Positions 12,709 to 12,734 of a stretch of 12,734 bases of DNA are shown here, in pieces. The position numbers and the translations under genes were made by a program. The stretch lies in the NCBI GenBank assembly GCA_045542315.1, contig JAZQKU010000090.1:1-12734 (forward strand). The letters are read 5' to 3'. Positions within the stretch are counted from its first letter, which is position 1. The number at the start of each line of letters is the position of its first letter. This DNA comes from RGIG5299 sp045542315. Lineage in GTDB: Bacteria > Bacillota > Clostridia > Oscillospirales > RGIG5299. The notes under the pieces were generated by a model that was not told the DNA's origin, ran no database searches, and saw nothing but the letters and a program-made list of their open reading frames with translations.

Positions 12709-12734
12709 ATGAATTTTACAGCTAAAGACGTTCA
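12709..12734 (+). CDS. tsf: Elongation factor Ts, first codons (truncated by window edge)
   Basis: After the rpsB stop, GTGAGG (12695-12700) precedes ATG 12709 by 8 bases. Only MNFTAKDV plus a partial codon is visible. This matches the usual EF-Ts opening (MAFTAxDV...), and tsf normally follows rpsB. EF-Ts exchanges GDP for GTP on EF-Tu. The assignment rests on position and eight residues. Confidence 0.85.

Noticed and set aside
1..12734. CRISPR array, tRNA/rRNA genes, insertion sequences
   Set aside because: No regularly spaced repeats, cloverleaf-like segments, rRNA motifs, transposase frames or terminal inverted repeats were seen.

Overview
The window looks like chromosomal DNA of a gut-type Clostridia (Bacillota). 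Reasons: strong purine-rich ribosome binding sites before nearly every gene, consensus sigma-A promoters with 17-bp spacers, a class B sortase paired with an NPPTG surface protein, moderate GC with AT-rich intergenic DNA, and an rpsB-tsf pair of ordinary type. No tRNA, rRNA, CRISPR array, insertion sequence or phage gene was seen.

Layout. (1) 1-629 (-): N-terminal part of a sugar isomerase of the L-arabinose/L-fucose isomerase type, cut by the window edge, with its own promoter. (2) 788-3470 (-): three-gene operon of a flavin-reductase-like protein, a macrodomain protein with a C-terminal helix-turn-helix-like domain, and a small cytosolic von Willebrand A (VWA) protein. A perfect consensus promoter drives it, and an 11-bp perfect stem covers the ribosome binding site of its last gene. 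(3) 3694-7416 (+): a 1240-residue cell-wall-anchored adhesin/pilin-like protein with a signal peptide, large VWA domain, three isopeptide-type pilin repeats and an NPPTG sorting signal. It is transcribed divergently from region 2 by a second perfect consensus promoter. (4) 7417-7483: a bidirectional terminator. (5) 7484-11642 (-): five closely spaced genes, in transcription order a membrane-anchored phosphodiester glycosidase, an unrecognised membrane-anchored protein, an AraC-type regulator, a class B sortase and a YjbR/MmcQ-family protein. (6) 11643-11953: divergent promoter region with a structured rpsB leader. (7) 11954 to the end (+): rpsB and the first codons of tsf.

How the parts may work together (inference). 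The NPPTG motif of the adhesin resembles the (S/P)PxTG signals handled by clostridial class B sortases, and a class B sortase gene lies about 460 bp away in convergent orientation, so they form a likely substrate-enzyme pair. The AraC regulator just upstream of the sortase, and the envelope-facing glycosidase and anchored protein in the same operon, suggest a regulated cell-surface module. The macrodomain-HTH protein, the VWA protein and the flavin-reductase-like protein look like a separate NAD/ADP-ribose- or redox-linked module. The most notable non-coding signals are the hairpin sequestering the VWA ribosome binding site, the tandem TTTTGCAAAA palindromes between two perfect divergent promoters, and a TTTGAAA-A-TTTCAAA palindrome upstream of the sortase operon.
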